From NCBI RefSeq assembly GCF_000421545.1, contig NZ_ATXF01000005.1:714214-778213 (forward strand): a stretch of 64,000 bases of DNA, written 5' to 3'. The stretch comes from Agromyces italicus DSM 16388 (lineage in GTDB: Bacteria > Actinomycetota > Actinomycetes > Actinomycetales > Microbacteriaceae). Below are positions 32,559 to 42,886 of this stretch, one piece after another; the first letter of the stretch is position 1; every line of letters starts with the position of its first letter. The position numbers and the translations under genes were made by a program. The notes under the pieces were generated by a model. That model searched no databases. It was not told the origin of the DNA and saw only the letters and a list, made by a program, of their open reading frames with translations.

Positions 32559-35153
32559 CTAGAAGCTCGCCGTGACGCTCACCCCCGCGAAATCGGTCAC
32601 ACCGGTGAGGGCGACGTAGTTCCAACCGGGCTGCGGCCACTCGACCACGACCCGCTCGCCGGTGCTGCCGGGCACGGTCGAGCGCGCGACGTGCGCGGTG
32701 CGGTCGGCCCAGCCGTAGCAGTTGTAGTACAGGTCGAGGTCGCCGGTGCCGCCCGAGGTCTCGACCGTGACGCGCGGGGTTCCGGTGGGCACCCAGATGA
32801 GGAGGTGGTCGGTCTGGCCGCCCGAGCCCGACCGCGCCGACCGCGCGCACCCGTTCTCGAGCACGCGCGTGTCGGCGCTGTCGCACTCGGGCAGCCCGGT
32901 GCCGGGCCCACTGCCGCCGACGGCCTTCACCGTGCTCGTCGTCGTCGCGGTCGCGCCGTCGTCATCGGTCACCGCGAGCGTCACCGTGAAGTCGCCGCCC
33001 GTGGCGTAGCTCACCGTGGGGTGCCGTTCGCTCGAGCTCTGTCCGTCGCCGAACGACCAGTTCCACGAGGTGATCGTGCCGTCGGAGTCGGTCGAGGCAT
33101 CCGTGAATGCGACCCGGAGCCCATCGACGCTGCTCGTGAACGCGGCCACCGGGGCCGCGTTCACCGGCTCGGTGTCGCCTCCGCCGAGCTCGTCGCTGCA
33201 GTCGCCGGCGGCGCAGCGGGTGAGGTACGCCGCGAACTCGGCGTCGTAGCGGGTGCCGATCGTTTCGATGAGGTACGTGCGCGCCTCGTCCCAATCGCCG
33301 GCGCGGTACGAGCCGAGCACCGTCTGCAGTTCGCTCGGGTGCTCGTTCAGCAGGAAGGCCGCCGCGAGGTAGCCCCAGCGGTAGATCCGCTCGGTGCCGT
33401 GATCGTACGAGGTGTCGAACAGCTCGCTCAGCTTGAACGTGCCGAGCGCCGCCGCCGACTGAGCCGCGGTGTACGCCTCGCCGCGGTAGTGATACGAGAT
33501 GTACTCGGCGAAGCCCTCGACCCACCAGATCGTCGGGGTCTGCATGTTCTCGGTGAAGTCGCCGTGCATGTTGAATCGGCCGTCGAGGTAGTGCGTGTAT
33601 TCGTGGTTGAGGTTCCACACGGCGAACGCGGGGCGCAGCCACTCGGCCTCGTACGCGATGAAGCGGGCGATGTTGTCGGATGCCGCGGGGTCGCCCTCGA
33701 GGTACATGCCGCCGTTGTTCGTGTCGATGTCGAAGATCGCACCGGCGTAGTCGCCGTAGTCGGCGCTCGAGTCGAACACGACGACCTCGATCCGGTCGTT
33801 GACGTCGTTCGGCACCGGGCCCGGGTCCTTCGCGACCGCGTGGAAGTAGCGGTCCTGCGCGAGCAGGCTCTCGCAGCTCGTCGTGAGCTCCTGCGTGCTC
33901 ATCTCCTGGGCCCGGATGGTGATGCCGGCCGAGCAGTCGTGGCGCACCGGCAGCACGGACGCCGAGACGCGCTCGGCGAGGTCGCACGTGCCGTACGCGG
34001 CGCAGGCGCCGCCGTCGTAGTAGTTCACGACCGTCGCGGTCGCGATCCAGAGCGGAGCGGCGGGCCCGTCGAGCGAGGTACGGCCGAGCAGGTCGATCAC
34101 GAGCGGCTTGGCGGCCGCTCGAACGGCGTCGTCGCCGAGGAACCGCGCGAGCTCGCGGCCGGCGTTCGACGGCAGGAAGCCGGAGTCGCCGCCGACGAGG
34201 TCGAGGTGTGCCACGGCGAAATCGCGGAGCGTGGTGAGCACGCCCGGGTCGGCCGCGACGGCCGCGACGAACGCCGGCACCTGGTGCCCCCGGAACAGCA
34301 CGGTGAAGGTGTTGTTCACGGCGTTGCGCATCCACCAGGAGGCCTCGTAGTCGACGTCGTAGGCGGTGAGCAGCCGTTCGACGACATCGAGGTAGCGCGC
34401 GTTGAGCTCGGCGCTGTCGATCAGGATGACCGCCTCGCTCAGGATCTCGCCGTTCGCATCGGTCACGTCGCGCGAGCGGGCGTTGCCGAAGTAGGCGTCG
34501 AGCGCTCCGGCGGTCGCGTTCGACAGTGCGCTGCCGTAGGCGCCGACGTTCGCTGCGTCGTAGTACTGCACGTAGTAGCCGGCCCGGAGGAACAGCACGA
34601 GCTGCGCCGCCGAGGTGGAGTTGTCACCGGGGTAGCTCTGCGCCACCGTGCGTAGTGCCTTCGCGACCGACACCATCTGCGACTCCGCGAAGATCGCCTT
34701 CGCCTCGGCGCCCTTCACGGAGAACAGCTCGTTCACGCAGTCGGTGGTGCTCGCGCGGACCAGGTCGACGAGGGCCTGGCCCTGCACGGCGGCGAACGCG
34801 GCGGTCGAGCACTCGGCCGCCGCCGCGCGGGCCTTCGAGCGGCTCGCGGACTCGGCGGAGGGCCGCTCGGGCAGTTCGACCTCGCCGCCGGCCTCGGTGC
34901 GGTGCACGGCTTCATTGGCGGTGAGTGGGGCGGTCGCGGCGAGTGCGTCGCCGCCGATGCCGTCGCCCGCGCCCGCGCCCGAACCTGCGGCGTCCGCTGC
35001 GCCGATCTCGGACGCCGGCGCGGCGCCGCTCGCCGTCGTGGCCGCGGGGGGTGCGGCGTTCGCCGCGAGTGGGGTGCAGAGACTGAACAGGAGCGTGAGG
35101 GACAGTGCGACTGCCGCCCCCGCCCCGCCCCGTCGTCGGAACGTCGTGGTCAT
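32559..35153 (-). CDS. secreted M9 collagenase with PKD and PPC domains
   Basis: The 864-residue exported protease has a signal peptide (about 1-34, ending ANAAP) followed by an Ala/Gly-rich linker. The collagenase activator and peptidase units follow; zinc site HEYTH is at 517-521 and the downstream Glu ligand is in WVEGFAEYIS (about 546-550). A PKD domain (about 665-750; WNWSFGDGQSSS) and a prepeptidase C-terminal domain (about 775-864) complete the M9 architecture seen in clostridial and Vibrio collagenases. GGAGG lies 6 nt before the ATG. It is expected to degrade collagen-like proteins outside the cell. With the M6 gene it suggests a proteolytic, saprophytic lifestyle. Confidence 0.92.
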   Translation of the reverse strand: MTTTFRRRGGAGAAVALSLTLLFSLCTPLAANAAPPAATTASGAAPASEIGAADAAGSGAGAGDGIGGDALAATAPLTANEAVHRTEAGGEVELPERPSAESASRSKARAAAAECSTAAFAAVQGQALVDLVRASTTDCVNELFSVKGAEAKAIFAESQMVSVAKALRTVAQSYPGDNSTSAAQLVLFLRAGYYVQYYDAANVGAYGSALSNATAGALDAYFGNARSRDVTDANGEILSEAVILIDSAELNARYLDVVERLLTAYDVDYEASWWMRNAVNNTFTVLFRGHQVPAFVAAVAADPGVLTTLRDFAVAHLDLVGGDSGFLPSNAGRELARFLGDDAVRAAAKPLVIDLLGRTSLDGPAAPLWIATATVVNYYDGGACAAYGTCDLAERVSASVLPVRHDCSAGITIRAQEMSTQELTTSCESLLAQDRYFHAVAKDPGPVPNDVNDRIEVVVFDSSADYGDYAGAIFDIDTNNGGMYLEGDPAASDNIARFIAYEAEWLRPAFAVWNLNHEYTHYLDGRFNMHGDFTENMQTPTIWWVEGFAEYISYHYRGEAYTAAQSAAALGTFKLSELFDTSYDHGTERIYRWGYLAAAFLLNEHPSELQTVLGSYRAGDWDEARTYLIETIGTRYDAEFAAYLTRCAAGDCSDELGGGDTEPVNAAPVAAFTSSVDGLRVAFTDASTDSDGTITSWNWSFGDGQSSSERHPTVSYATGGDFTVTLAVTDDDGATATTTSTVKAVGGSGPGTGLPECDSADTRVLENGCARSARSGSGGQTDHLLIWVPTGTPRVTVETSGGTGDLDLYYNCYGWADRTAHVARSTVPGSTGERVVVEWPQPGWNYVALTGVTDFAGVSVTASF

Positions 35154-35623
35154 CGTTGACCTCCATCGGTTGTCTGCCTGACGGTCGGAGAACCGGCACT
35201 TCGGGTTCCCGACCCTGTGCTGTCTCCGGCACGAGCCGGAGACCGGTGCCTCATCCGCGAGACGCCGCCGTCATCGTGTCATATATCACGCATTACGCGC
35301 TACATACTGAACACAGAATTTCGGGGATACGCCGCGAGGCGGCGCGCTCGAGGTGCCGCCCCTCGACCCGCAGCTCGTCGTTACTTCGAGGCGGGCCAGG
35401 CCGAGCCCGCCGCGGCGGCATCGGCCTGAGGCCGCCGCAATCTCGGAGATAGCCGCATCTTCGGATCGAATCCGGCCCGTCGAGCCGAATTCGTGCAGAT
35501 CTCCGAGATCGTGGCGAACCTCGCGCCGATACGATGGCTGAGTCATCCGGCGCACCCACCGGACCACACGCACGAGCCGCCGTACCCAGCGGCTCGTGCG
35601 CCGAACAACGGAGTTTTCGAGTC
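35154..35623. other. 470-bp divergent spacer, AT-richer, with inverted repeats
   Basis: No gene is seen between the collagenase and tdh starts. A markedly AT-richer patch (35277-35325) probably carries the promoter(s). ATCTCGGAGAT (35440-35450) and its inverse ATCTCCGAGAT (35499-35509) form a perfect 11-bp inverted repeat 48 bp apart, upstream of tdh. The second arm belongs to the 18-bp motif family. Confidence 0.6.
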
Positions 35624-36667
35624 ATGAAGGCCCTCTACAAAGCCGCCCCCGGCGCCGGTTTCGAGTTCGTCGAACGGCCCGAACCGACGCCCGGCCCCGC
35701 CGACGTGAAGATCCGGGTGCTCCGCACCGGCATCTGCGGCACCGACCTGCACATCGAGCAGTGGGACGACTGGGCCGCGTCGAACATCGCGACGCCGCTC
35801 ATCGCAGGACACGAGTTCTACGGCGAGGTCGTCGAGGTCGGGCCGCTCGTGCACGACGTCTCGGTCGGCGACCGGGTGTCGGGCGAGGGCCACATCGTCT
35901 GCGGCATGTGCCGGAACTGCCGCGCCGGCCGTCGGCAGATGTGCATCCGTACGCTGGGGGTGGGCTTGCACCGCGACGGCGCGTTCGCCGAATACATCGT
36001 CATCCCCGGCGAGAACGTGTGGGTGCACCACGCTCCGGTCGACCCCGAGGTCGGAGCGATCTTCGACCCGTTCGGCAACGCCGTGCACACGGCGCTCGCG
36101 TTCTCGGTCGTCGGCGAAGACGTGCTCGTCACCGGCTGCGGCCCGATCGGGCTCATGTCGATCGCGGTCGCGCGTCACGTCGGGGCCCGCTTCATCGTCG
36201 CCTCGGATGTCTCGCCCGCGCGCCTCGAGCTCGCCCGGCAGATGGGCGCCGACGACGTCGTGGATGTCTCGAAGGAGCGCGTGCGTGAGGCGCAGGGCCG
36301 GCTCGGGATGCGCGAGGGCTTCGACGTCGGCTTCGAGATGAGCGGGTCGCCGCAGGCGCTGCCCGAGATGATCGAGAACATGAACCACGGCGGCCGCATC
36401 GCGATGCTGGGGCTGCCGAGCGAGTCCTACGCGATCGACTGGGGCAAGGTCGTCACCCACATGCTGACGCTCAAGGGCATCTACGGCCGCGAGATGTTCG
36501 AGACGTGGAACTCGATGAGCGCGATGCTGCAGACCGGTTCCGAGCTGCGCGGGCGCGTGGCATCCATCATCAGCGACCGCTACGCGGCGCGCGACTGGCG
36601 CCGTGCCTTCGAGGTCGCGGCTTCCGGCGGCGTGGGCAAGGTCATCCTCGACTGGACCGAAATCTGA
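35624..36667 (+). CDS. tdh: L-threonine 3-dehydrogenase
   Basis: A 347-residue zinc-dependent medium-chain dehydrogenase oxidising threonine to 2-amino-3-ketobutyrate with NAD+. The catalytic zinc ligands are C38 ([15 protein letters not shown]), H63 and E64 (GHEFYGEV); the structural zinc ligands are C93, C96, C99 and C107. [10 protein letters not shown] is the nucleotide-binding loop. HIEQWDDW is diagnostic for Tdh over other alcohol dehydrogenases. ATG 35624 begins MKALYKA, the usual N-terminus; the upstream extension has no similarity. kbl follows after 15 bp, completing the two-step threonine-to-glycine pathway. Confidence 0.95.
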   Translation: MKALYKAAPGAGFEFVERPEPTPGPADVKIRVLRTGICGTDLHIEQWDDWAASNIATPLIAGHEFYGEVVEVGPLVHDVSVGDRVSGEGHIVCGMCRNCRAGRRQMCIRTLGVGLHRDGAFAEYIVIPGENVWVHHAPVDPEVGAIFDPFGNAVHTALAFSVVGEDVLVTGCGPIGLMSIAVARHVGARFIVASDVSPARLELARQMGADDVVDVSKERVREAQGRLGMREGFDVGFEMSGSPQALPEMIENMNHGGRIAMLGLPSESYAIDWGKVVTHMLTLKGIYGREMFETWNSMSAMLQTGSELRGRVASIISDRYAARDWRRAFEVAASGGVGKVILDWTEI

Positions 36668-36682
36668 GAACGGAGATCTGAG

Positions 36683-37876
<1,194 letters not shown>

Positions 37877-37924
37877 GATGACCCGCGCTCGCGACCTCGG
37901 CTAGGACCAGGGCGCGCGGTTACG

Positions 37925-37930
37925 TATGAT
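37925..37930 (+). promoter_or_regulatory. -10 box upstream of the FnIII surface protein
   Basis: TATGAT, close to consensus, lies about 80 bp before the start at 38009 and implies a leader of about 70 nt. No good -35 is seen. Confidence 0.4.
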
Positions 37931-38008
37931 ACGGAGGCGTGCGTCCGATTCGGGCGCCGCCGTACGCGGCGCACCCCGGTGCCCGACGAAAAGGGGAGAG
38001 GGCGTTCG

Positions 38009-41000
38009 ATGCGTTCCGATGTGAGTCCACGCGACATCCGTTCGAAATTGGGGCGGGCGCTTCGACGCCTGACCCTCGCGACTGCGCTCACCGCGCTGCT
38101 CGCGGGCGGCGGCGTGGTCGCTGCAGCGAATGCGGCAGGTGAGTCGACCGTGACCGGTCGGGTCGTGAACAGCGGCGGTGCGCCGGTCGCAGGCGTAAAG
38201 CTCACCACGGGCGCCAACCAGGGTGACGCGGGCGACGCCGCGCCGAGGTCGACCGTGACCGCTGCTGACGGCTCCTTCACCCTCACAACAGCCATCCCCT
38301 ACCGCTTCTACGTTCGGGTCGAGGCCCCGGCTCCGTACGTCAGCAGCTCGACCATCGCGGTCGACGGCGGACTCGCCTGGGGCGAGTGGCACGACGGCTC
38401 CCGGAGGTTCGACCCCGGCAGCACGAATGAGGTCGGCACGTTGACGCTCGATCCCGGCATCGAGGTCGGCGGCGCACTCGGCGTGTCGGGCCTGGGCGGG
38501 CCCCAGGAGGCTCGAGTCAGGGTGCAGGCGGCCGACGCGCGTGAAGTCGCGGGATCATTCGACGTCTCCAACGGATCGACCCCGTGGAAGCTGCGAGTGC
38601 CGGCCGGCTCTTACACGGTGAAGGGTTCCGTCTGGGCCGCTGGGCTCGACGCAAGCCAGACCGTGCCGATCACGGTGGGCACCGCATCGCTCACGGGAAT
38701 CGACCTCGCGTTCGCGGCCAACGGCCGCACGATCGCCGGCACCGTGCTCGATCCCGACGGGAAGGCCGCTTCGGGGGTTCACCTCACCTTGTCGCCGATC
38801 GATCCCGCGAACAGCGGCGACTATCGCGGTATGAACGTCGGTGTAAACGGTCGCTACCTGCTCGAGAACATCCGGAACGGCAGCTACCGCGTGCAGGTCG
38901 ACACGGGCGACGGCACCCGGTGGATCAAGGGCAACGGCGTGACGATGTCCTACGAGGACGCCGAGATCCTCGTGTTCGAGCAGGCCTCGCCGAGTCGCAC
39001 CATCAGCTTCACCGCTGCGCGCGCCGCCTCGAGCGAGCCCCGCTCGGTCGTGGCCACGGCCGGCAACGCGTCGGCCACCGTGACGTGGCAGGCACCACTG
39101 AGCGAGGGCAACTCGGAGATCGACGAGTACCGCGTGACCGCCAGCCCCGGCGGCAAGTCCGTCGTGGTGATCGCACCGACGCTGACGGCGAAGGTGCCGG
39201 GCCTGACGAACGGCACCGTCTACACCTTCACCGTCGACGCCTCCAACGGCTGGGGCGTCTCGCTGCCCTCTGTGGCCAGCGCTCCGGTGACGCCGGCGAC
39301 GGTGCCGGGTGCGCCGACCGGTGTGTCGGCGGTCGCAGGCAACGGGAACGCGACGGTGTCGTGGAAGGCGCCGGCGTCGAACGGCGGTTCGGCGATTACG
39401 GGCTACACGGTGACGTCGAGCCCGGGTGGCAAGACGGCGACGGTGTCCGGTTCGGCGACGACGGCGACGGTTGCCGGCCTGACGAACGGCACGGCGTACA
39501 CGTTCACGGTGAAAGCGCAGAACGCGAAGGGCTCATCGGTTGCCTCGGCGGCGAGTGCCGCCGTGACGCCGGCGACGGTGCCGGGGGCACCGACCGGTGT
39601 GTCGGCTGTCGCAGGCAGCGGGAAGGCGACGGTGTCGTGGGTGGCGCCGGCGTCGAACGGCGGTTCGGCGATCACGGGCTACACGGTGACGTCGAGCCCG
39701 GGCGGCAAGACGGCGACGGTCGCCGGTTCGGCGACGACGGCGACGGTGTCGGGGCTCGCGAACGGCACGGCGTACACGTTCACGGTGAAGGCGACGAACG
39801 CGAAGGGGTCGTCGGCAGCGTCGAGCGCGAGCGGTGCAGTGACGCCGGCGACGGTGCCGGATGCGCCGACGGCGGTGTCGGCGGTCGCCGGCAACGCCGA
39901 GGCGACGGTGTCGGTGGCGCCGGCGTCGAACGGCGGTTCGGCGATCACGGGCTACACGGTGACGTCGAGCCCGGGCGGCAAGATGGCGACGGTCGCCGGT
40001 TCGGCGACGACGGCGACGGTGTCGGGGCTCGCGAACGGCACGGCGTACACGTTCACGGTGAAGGCGACGAACGCGAAGGGGTCGTCGGCAGCGTCGAGCG
40101 CGAGCGGTGCAGTGACGCCGGCGACGGTGCCGGATGCGCCGACGGCGGTGTCGGCGGTCGCCGGCAACGCCGAGGCGACGGTGTCGTGGGCGGTTGCGTC
40201 GACCGGCGGCTCCCCGGTCACGGGTTACACGGTGACGTCGAGCCCGGGCGGCAAGACGGCGACGGTGTCCGGTTCGGCCACGACGGCGACGGTGACCGGG
40301 CTCGCGAACGGCACGGCGTACACCTTCACCGTGAAGGCGACGAACGCGAAGGGCACCTCGGGAGCATCGGATGCGAGCGCCGCCGTCACGCCCGTCGGTG
40401 CACCCGACGCGCCGACCGGCGTCACCGCTGACGCGGCCGATGCGCGGGCGATCGTCTCGTGGACGGCACCCGGCTTCACCGGCGGTTCGGCGATCACGGG
40501 TTACACGGTGACGTCGAGCCCGGGTGGCAAGACGGCGACGGTGTCCGGATCGACGAAGACGGCGACGGTGTCGGGGCTCGTGAACGGCACTGCGTATACC
40601 TTCACCGTGAAGGCCCGGAACGTGGTGGGCAGCTCGGTCGCCTCGAGCCCGAGCACCGCCGTCACGCCGAAGTCCGCGACCGATCGATACGCCGGCGCAT
40701 CGCGGTACGACACGGCAGCGGTGGTGTCTCGCAAGAGCTTCGCTCCCGGGGTCGACACCGTCTACGTCGCCGGTGGCACCGGGCTTGCCGACGCGCTTGC
40801 GGGGGCCTCCGTGGCTGGGCGCGACGCGGCACCGATCCTGCTGACGGCAGCCACCTCGCTCCCCGCGCAGACGAAGCTCGAGCTCCAGCGGCTCGACCCG
40901 AAGAAGGTCGTCATCCTCGGTGGAACCGGTGTCGTGGCGAAGTCGCTCGAAACGGCGATCGCGCGTGCCGCCGGCGTGACGAGCGTGACGCGTCTCGCCG

Positions 41001-41605
41001 GAGTCAACCGGTACGAGACCGCAGCCGGCATCTCGCGGGCGAGCTTCGAGGCCGGTGTGAGCACCGTGTACCTCGCCAACGGGACCGGGTTGCCCGACGC
41101 GCTCGCCGGGGCGCCGGTGGCCGGCAGCGTCGGCGGGCCGGTGCTCCTCGTCGAGAAGAGTCGCATCCCCAAGGAGACGGCCGTCGAGCTGAAGCGACTC
41201 AAGCCGGCGAAGATCGTCATCCTCGGCGGCACCGGGGTGGTCTCGTCGACCGTCGTCAGCCAGGTGAAGTCGCTCGTGAATCCGACCAAGGGAGTGACGC
41301 GCTGGGCAGGGACGGACCGGTACGCCACCGCAGCGGCGATCGTCGCGAAGGCGTTCCCGTCGGGTGCTTCCACGGTCTATGTCGCGCAGGGCGACGGCCT
41401 CCCTGACGCGCTTGCCGCCGCGCCGGTCGCGGCCGTCGATGGCGCGCCCATCCTGCTCGTCGGTCGGGATTCGATCCCCTCCGCAACGGCTCTGGCACTC
41501 GAAGCGCTCGACTCCGAGAAGCCCATCACCCGGATCGTCGTGCTCGGCGGCACCGGCGTCGTCTCCGACAAGGTGCGGGTCGCGCTCGCGAAGTACACAG
41601 GGTGA
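38009..41605 (+). CDS. surface protein with six fibronectin type III repeats and cell-wall-binding repeats 2
   Basis: A 1,198-residue exported protein. The signal peptide (about 10-46) ends AAANAAG. Two carboxypeptidase-regulatory-like domains (about 47-330; VTGRVVNSGGAPVAGVKL and RTIAGTVLDPDGKAASG) precede six FnIII domains (about 341-890). Domains 2-6 start at bases 39308, 39584, 39860, 40133 and 40406 and are nearly identical in DNA in places. The C-terminus has three CWB2 repeats (about 892-1198; DRYAGASRYDTAA, VVILGGTGVV), which anchor proteins to cell wall polymers. AAGGGGAG precedes the ATG. In FnIII domain 4 the conserved core Trp codon is missing by an exact 3-bp deletion. A likely adhesin or matrix protein. 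Confidence 0.9.
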   Translation: MRSDVSPRDIRSKLGRALRRLTLATALTALLAGGGVVAAANAAGESTVTGRVVNSGGAPVAGVKLTTGANQGDAGDAAPRSTVTAADGSFTLTTAIPYRFYVRVEAPAPYVSSSTIAVDGGLAWGEWHDGSRRFDPGSTNEVGTLTLDPGIEVGGALGVSGLGGPQEARVRVQAADAREVAGSFDVSNGSTPWKLRVPAGSYTVKGSVWAAGLDASQTVPITVGTASLTGIDLAFAANGRTIAGTVLDPDGKAASGVHLTLSPIDPANSGDYRGMNVGVNGRYLLENIRNGSYRVQVDTGDGTRWIKGNGVTMSYEDAEILVFEQASPSRTISFTAARAASSEPRSVVATAGNASATVTWQAPLSEGNSEIDEYRVTASPGGKSVVVIAPTLTAKVPGLTNGTVYTFTVDASNGWGVSLPSVASAPVTPATVPGAPTGVSAVAGNGNATVSWKAPASNGGSAITGYTVTSSPGGKTATVSGSATTATVAGLTNGTAYTFTVKAQNAKGSSVASAASAAVTPATVPGAPTGVSAVAGSGKATVSWVAPASNGGSAITGYTVTSSPGGKTATVAGSATTATVSGLANGTAYTFTVKATNAKGSSAASSASGAVTPATVPDAPTAVSAVAGNAEATVSVAPASNGGSAITGYTVTSSPGGKMATVAGSATTATVSGLANGTAYTFTVKATNAKGSSAASSASGAVTPATVPDAPTAVSAVAGNAEATVSWAVASTGGSPVTGYTVTSSPGGKTATVSGSATTATVTGLANGTAYTFTVKATNAKGTSGASDASAAVTPVGAPDAPTGVTADAADARAIVSWTAPGFTGGSAITGYTVTSSPGGKTATVSGSTKTATVSGLVNGTAYTFTVKARNVVGSSVASSPSTAVTPKSATDRYAGASRYDTAAVVSRKSFAPGVDTVYVAGGTGLADALAGASVAGRDAAPILLTAATSLPAQTKLELQRLDPKKVVILGGTGVVAKSLETAIARAAGVTSVTRLAGVNRYETAAGISRASFEAGVSTVYLANGTGLPDALAGAPVAGSVGGPVLLVEKSRIPKETAVELKRLKPAKIVILGGTGVVSSTVVSQVKSLVNPTKGVTRWAGTDRYATAAAIVAKAFPSGASTVYVAQGDGLPDALAAAPVAAVDGAPILLVGRDSIPSATALALEALDSEKPITRIVVLGGTGVVSDKVRVALAKYTG
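39308..40678 (+). repeat. tandem 273-276-bp FnIII coding repeats
   Basis: Five consecutive units encode FnIII domains 2-6. Units 3 (39584) and 4 (39860) are almost identical over their length, and large parts of all five match exactly, indicating recent duplication or gene conversion. Confidence 0.9.
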
Positions 41606-41613
41606 TTCCCGCA

Positions 41614-41647
41614 GCAGTGGCCGGCCGATTCGTCGACCGGTCACTGC
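41614..41647 (+). terminator. hairpin after the FnIII surface protein
   Basis: Arms GCAGTGGCCGG (41614-41624) and CCGGTCACTGC (41637-41647) pair at 10 of 11 positions with a 12-nt loop, 8 bp after the stop codon. Confidence 0.55.
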
Positions 41648-41686
41648 CGCCTCCGAGCCGGGGCGCATCGGGTCGATCCGGCACGA

Positions 41687-41708
41687 TCGAATCGATTCGG
41701 CCTAGACT
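41687..41708 (+). promoter_or_regulatory. LacI-type operator and -10 box of the LacI gene
   Basis: TCGAATCGATTCGG (41687-41700) is followed at once by the TAGACT -10 box (41703-41708), which ends 7 nt before ATG 41716. The operator covers the spacer region, implying autorepression and a leaderless mRNA. Confidence 0.65.
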
Positions 41709-41715
41709 CGGGCGC

Positions 41716-42822
41716 ATGCAGCCCGAATCTGCCGAATCCTCCGAGCAGTCCGCGACGGCGCCGAGAACCGATGCCGCCTCCCGCCCGACGCTGGCGGACG
41801 TCGCCGCCCACGCCGGGGTCTCCGCGTCGACGGCGTCGCTCGCGTTCAGCGGCTCGGGCCCCGTGTCGGATGCCACGAAGCAGCGTGTGCTCGGCGCCGC
41901 CGCCGAACTCGGCTACGGCGGGCCGGACCCGCGGGCCCGATCGCTGCGACGGGGCCGTTCGGGCATCGTCGGGGTGGTGCTCGAGGAACGCATCCGAACC
42001 GCCTTCCTCGACCCCGTGAAGATCCAGATGCTCGACGGGATCACGGAGGGCATCGCACCGCTCGGTGCCGGACTGCTCCTGCTCACCGACACCGGCGATG
42101 TCGGCGACAACGCGGTGAGCATCGAGAGCGCACCCGTCGACGCCGTCGTGCTCGTCGGCTGCAGCCCGCGATTCACCGAATCGGTCGAGGCGCTGCGCCG
42201 CCGCGGCATCCCTGCTGTCGCCATCGAGGGCTCGGCAGACGACGGTGTGCCCGAGATCTCGATCGACAACCTCCAGGCGACGCGGCGCGGCGCCGAGTAC
42301 CTGCGCGAGCTCGGCCACTCACGGGTGGCGATCGTGACACTGCCGGTCGACGCCGCACGCACTCGCGGCGCGCTGACGCCCGAACTCGAACGATCGAGCA
42401 CCGCGAGCGTCACGAACGAACGGCTCGCAGGGGCCCGCGCGATCTTCCCGGGCGCCCCCGCCCACGTCGCCGCGGCGAGCCTGATCGAGGAGGGCCTCGA
42501 TGCGGGCCGGGCGATCCTCGCCGACCCGTCGACCCGGCCGACAGCGGTGATCGCGCAGAGCGACCTGCTCGCCGCCGGAGTGATCCGCGCCGCGGAGGAA
42601 CTCGGCATCGCCGTCCCCGCCGAGCTCAGCGTGCTCGGATTCGACGGCATCCGCGTCGACGGGTTGCAGCACGACCTGACGACGCTCGTGCAGCCCTCGG
42701 TCGCGAAGGGCCGTGCCGCCGGCGAAGCCGTGGTGAGGCTCCTCGCGGGCGAGGCGCCCGAATCGGTGTGTTTCACGAGCACGCTGCACGTGGGCGACAC
42801 GACGGCCGCACCCGAGCGCTGA
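41716..42822 (+). CDS. LacI family transcriptional repressor
   Basis: A 368-residue regulator. After a 23-residue low-complexity leader, the helix-turn-helix and hinge region reads PTLADVAAHAGVSASTASLAF (about 24-44). The periplasmic-binding-like effector domain follows (GIVGVVLEERIR to the C-terminus), with PTAVIAQSDLLAAGVIRAAEELG and LSVLGFDGI typical of sugar-sensing members. The effector is unknown. Its own promoter and that of the MFS transporter at 32239 share a 13/14-identical palindrome, so both are probable targets. It lies between the surface protein and an M20 amidohydrolase. Confidence 0.88.
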   Translation: MQPESAESSEQSATAPRTDAASRPTLADVAAHAGVSASTASLAFSGSGPVSDATKQRVLGAAAELGYGGPDPRARSLRRGRSGIVGVVLEERIRTAFLDPVKIQMLDGITEGIAPLGAGLLLLTDTGDVGDNAVSIESAPVDAVVLVGCSPRFTESVEALRRRGIPAVAIEGSADDGVPEISIDNLQATRRGAEYLRELGHSRVAIVTLPVDAARTRGALTPELERSSTASVTNERLAGARAIFPGAPAHVAAASLIEEGLDAGRAILADPSTRPTAVIAQSDLLAAGVIRAAEELGIAVPAELSVLGFDGIRVDGLQHDLTTLVQPSVAKGRAAGEAVVRLLAGEAPESVCFTSTLHVGDTTAAPER

Positions 42823-42874
42823 CGCGCTGACGCGCTGACGGCACTCGTTCCGCCGGAAGGCGGGCGCTCGGTCC

Positions 42875-42880
42875 TAGGCT
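42875..42880 (+). promoter_or_regulatory. -10 box for leaderless start at 42887
   Basis: TAGGCT ends 6 nt before ATG 42887. Confidence 0.5.
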
Positions 42881-42886
42881 GACGGC

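Noticed and set aside
35440..35509. The ATCTCGGAGAT inverted repeat as a proven tdh operator.
   Set aside because: The 48-bp spacing and similarity to the intergenic 18-bp motif make a repeat origin equally likely, so only the presence of the repeat is reported.
39308..40678. Regularly spaced repeats that might be taken for a CRISPR array.
   Set aside because: The unit is 273-276 bp and translates in frame into FnIII domains; there are no short repeats with unique spacers.
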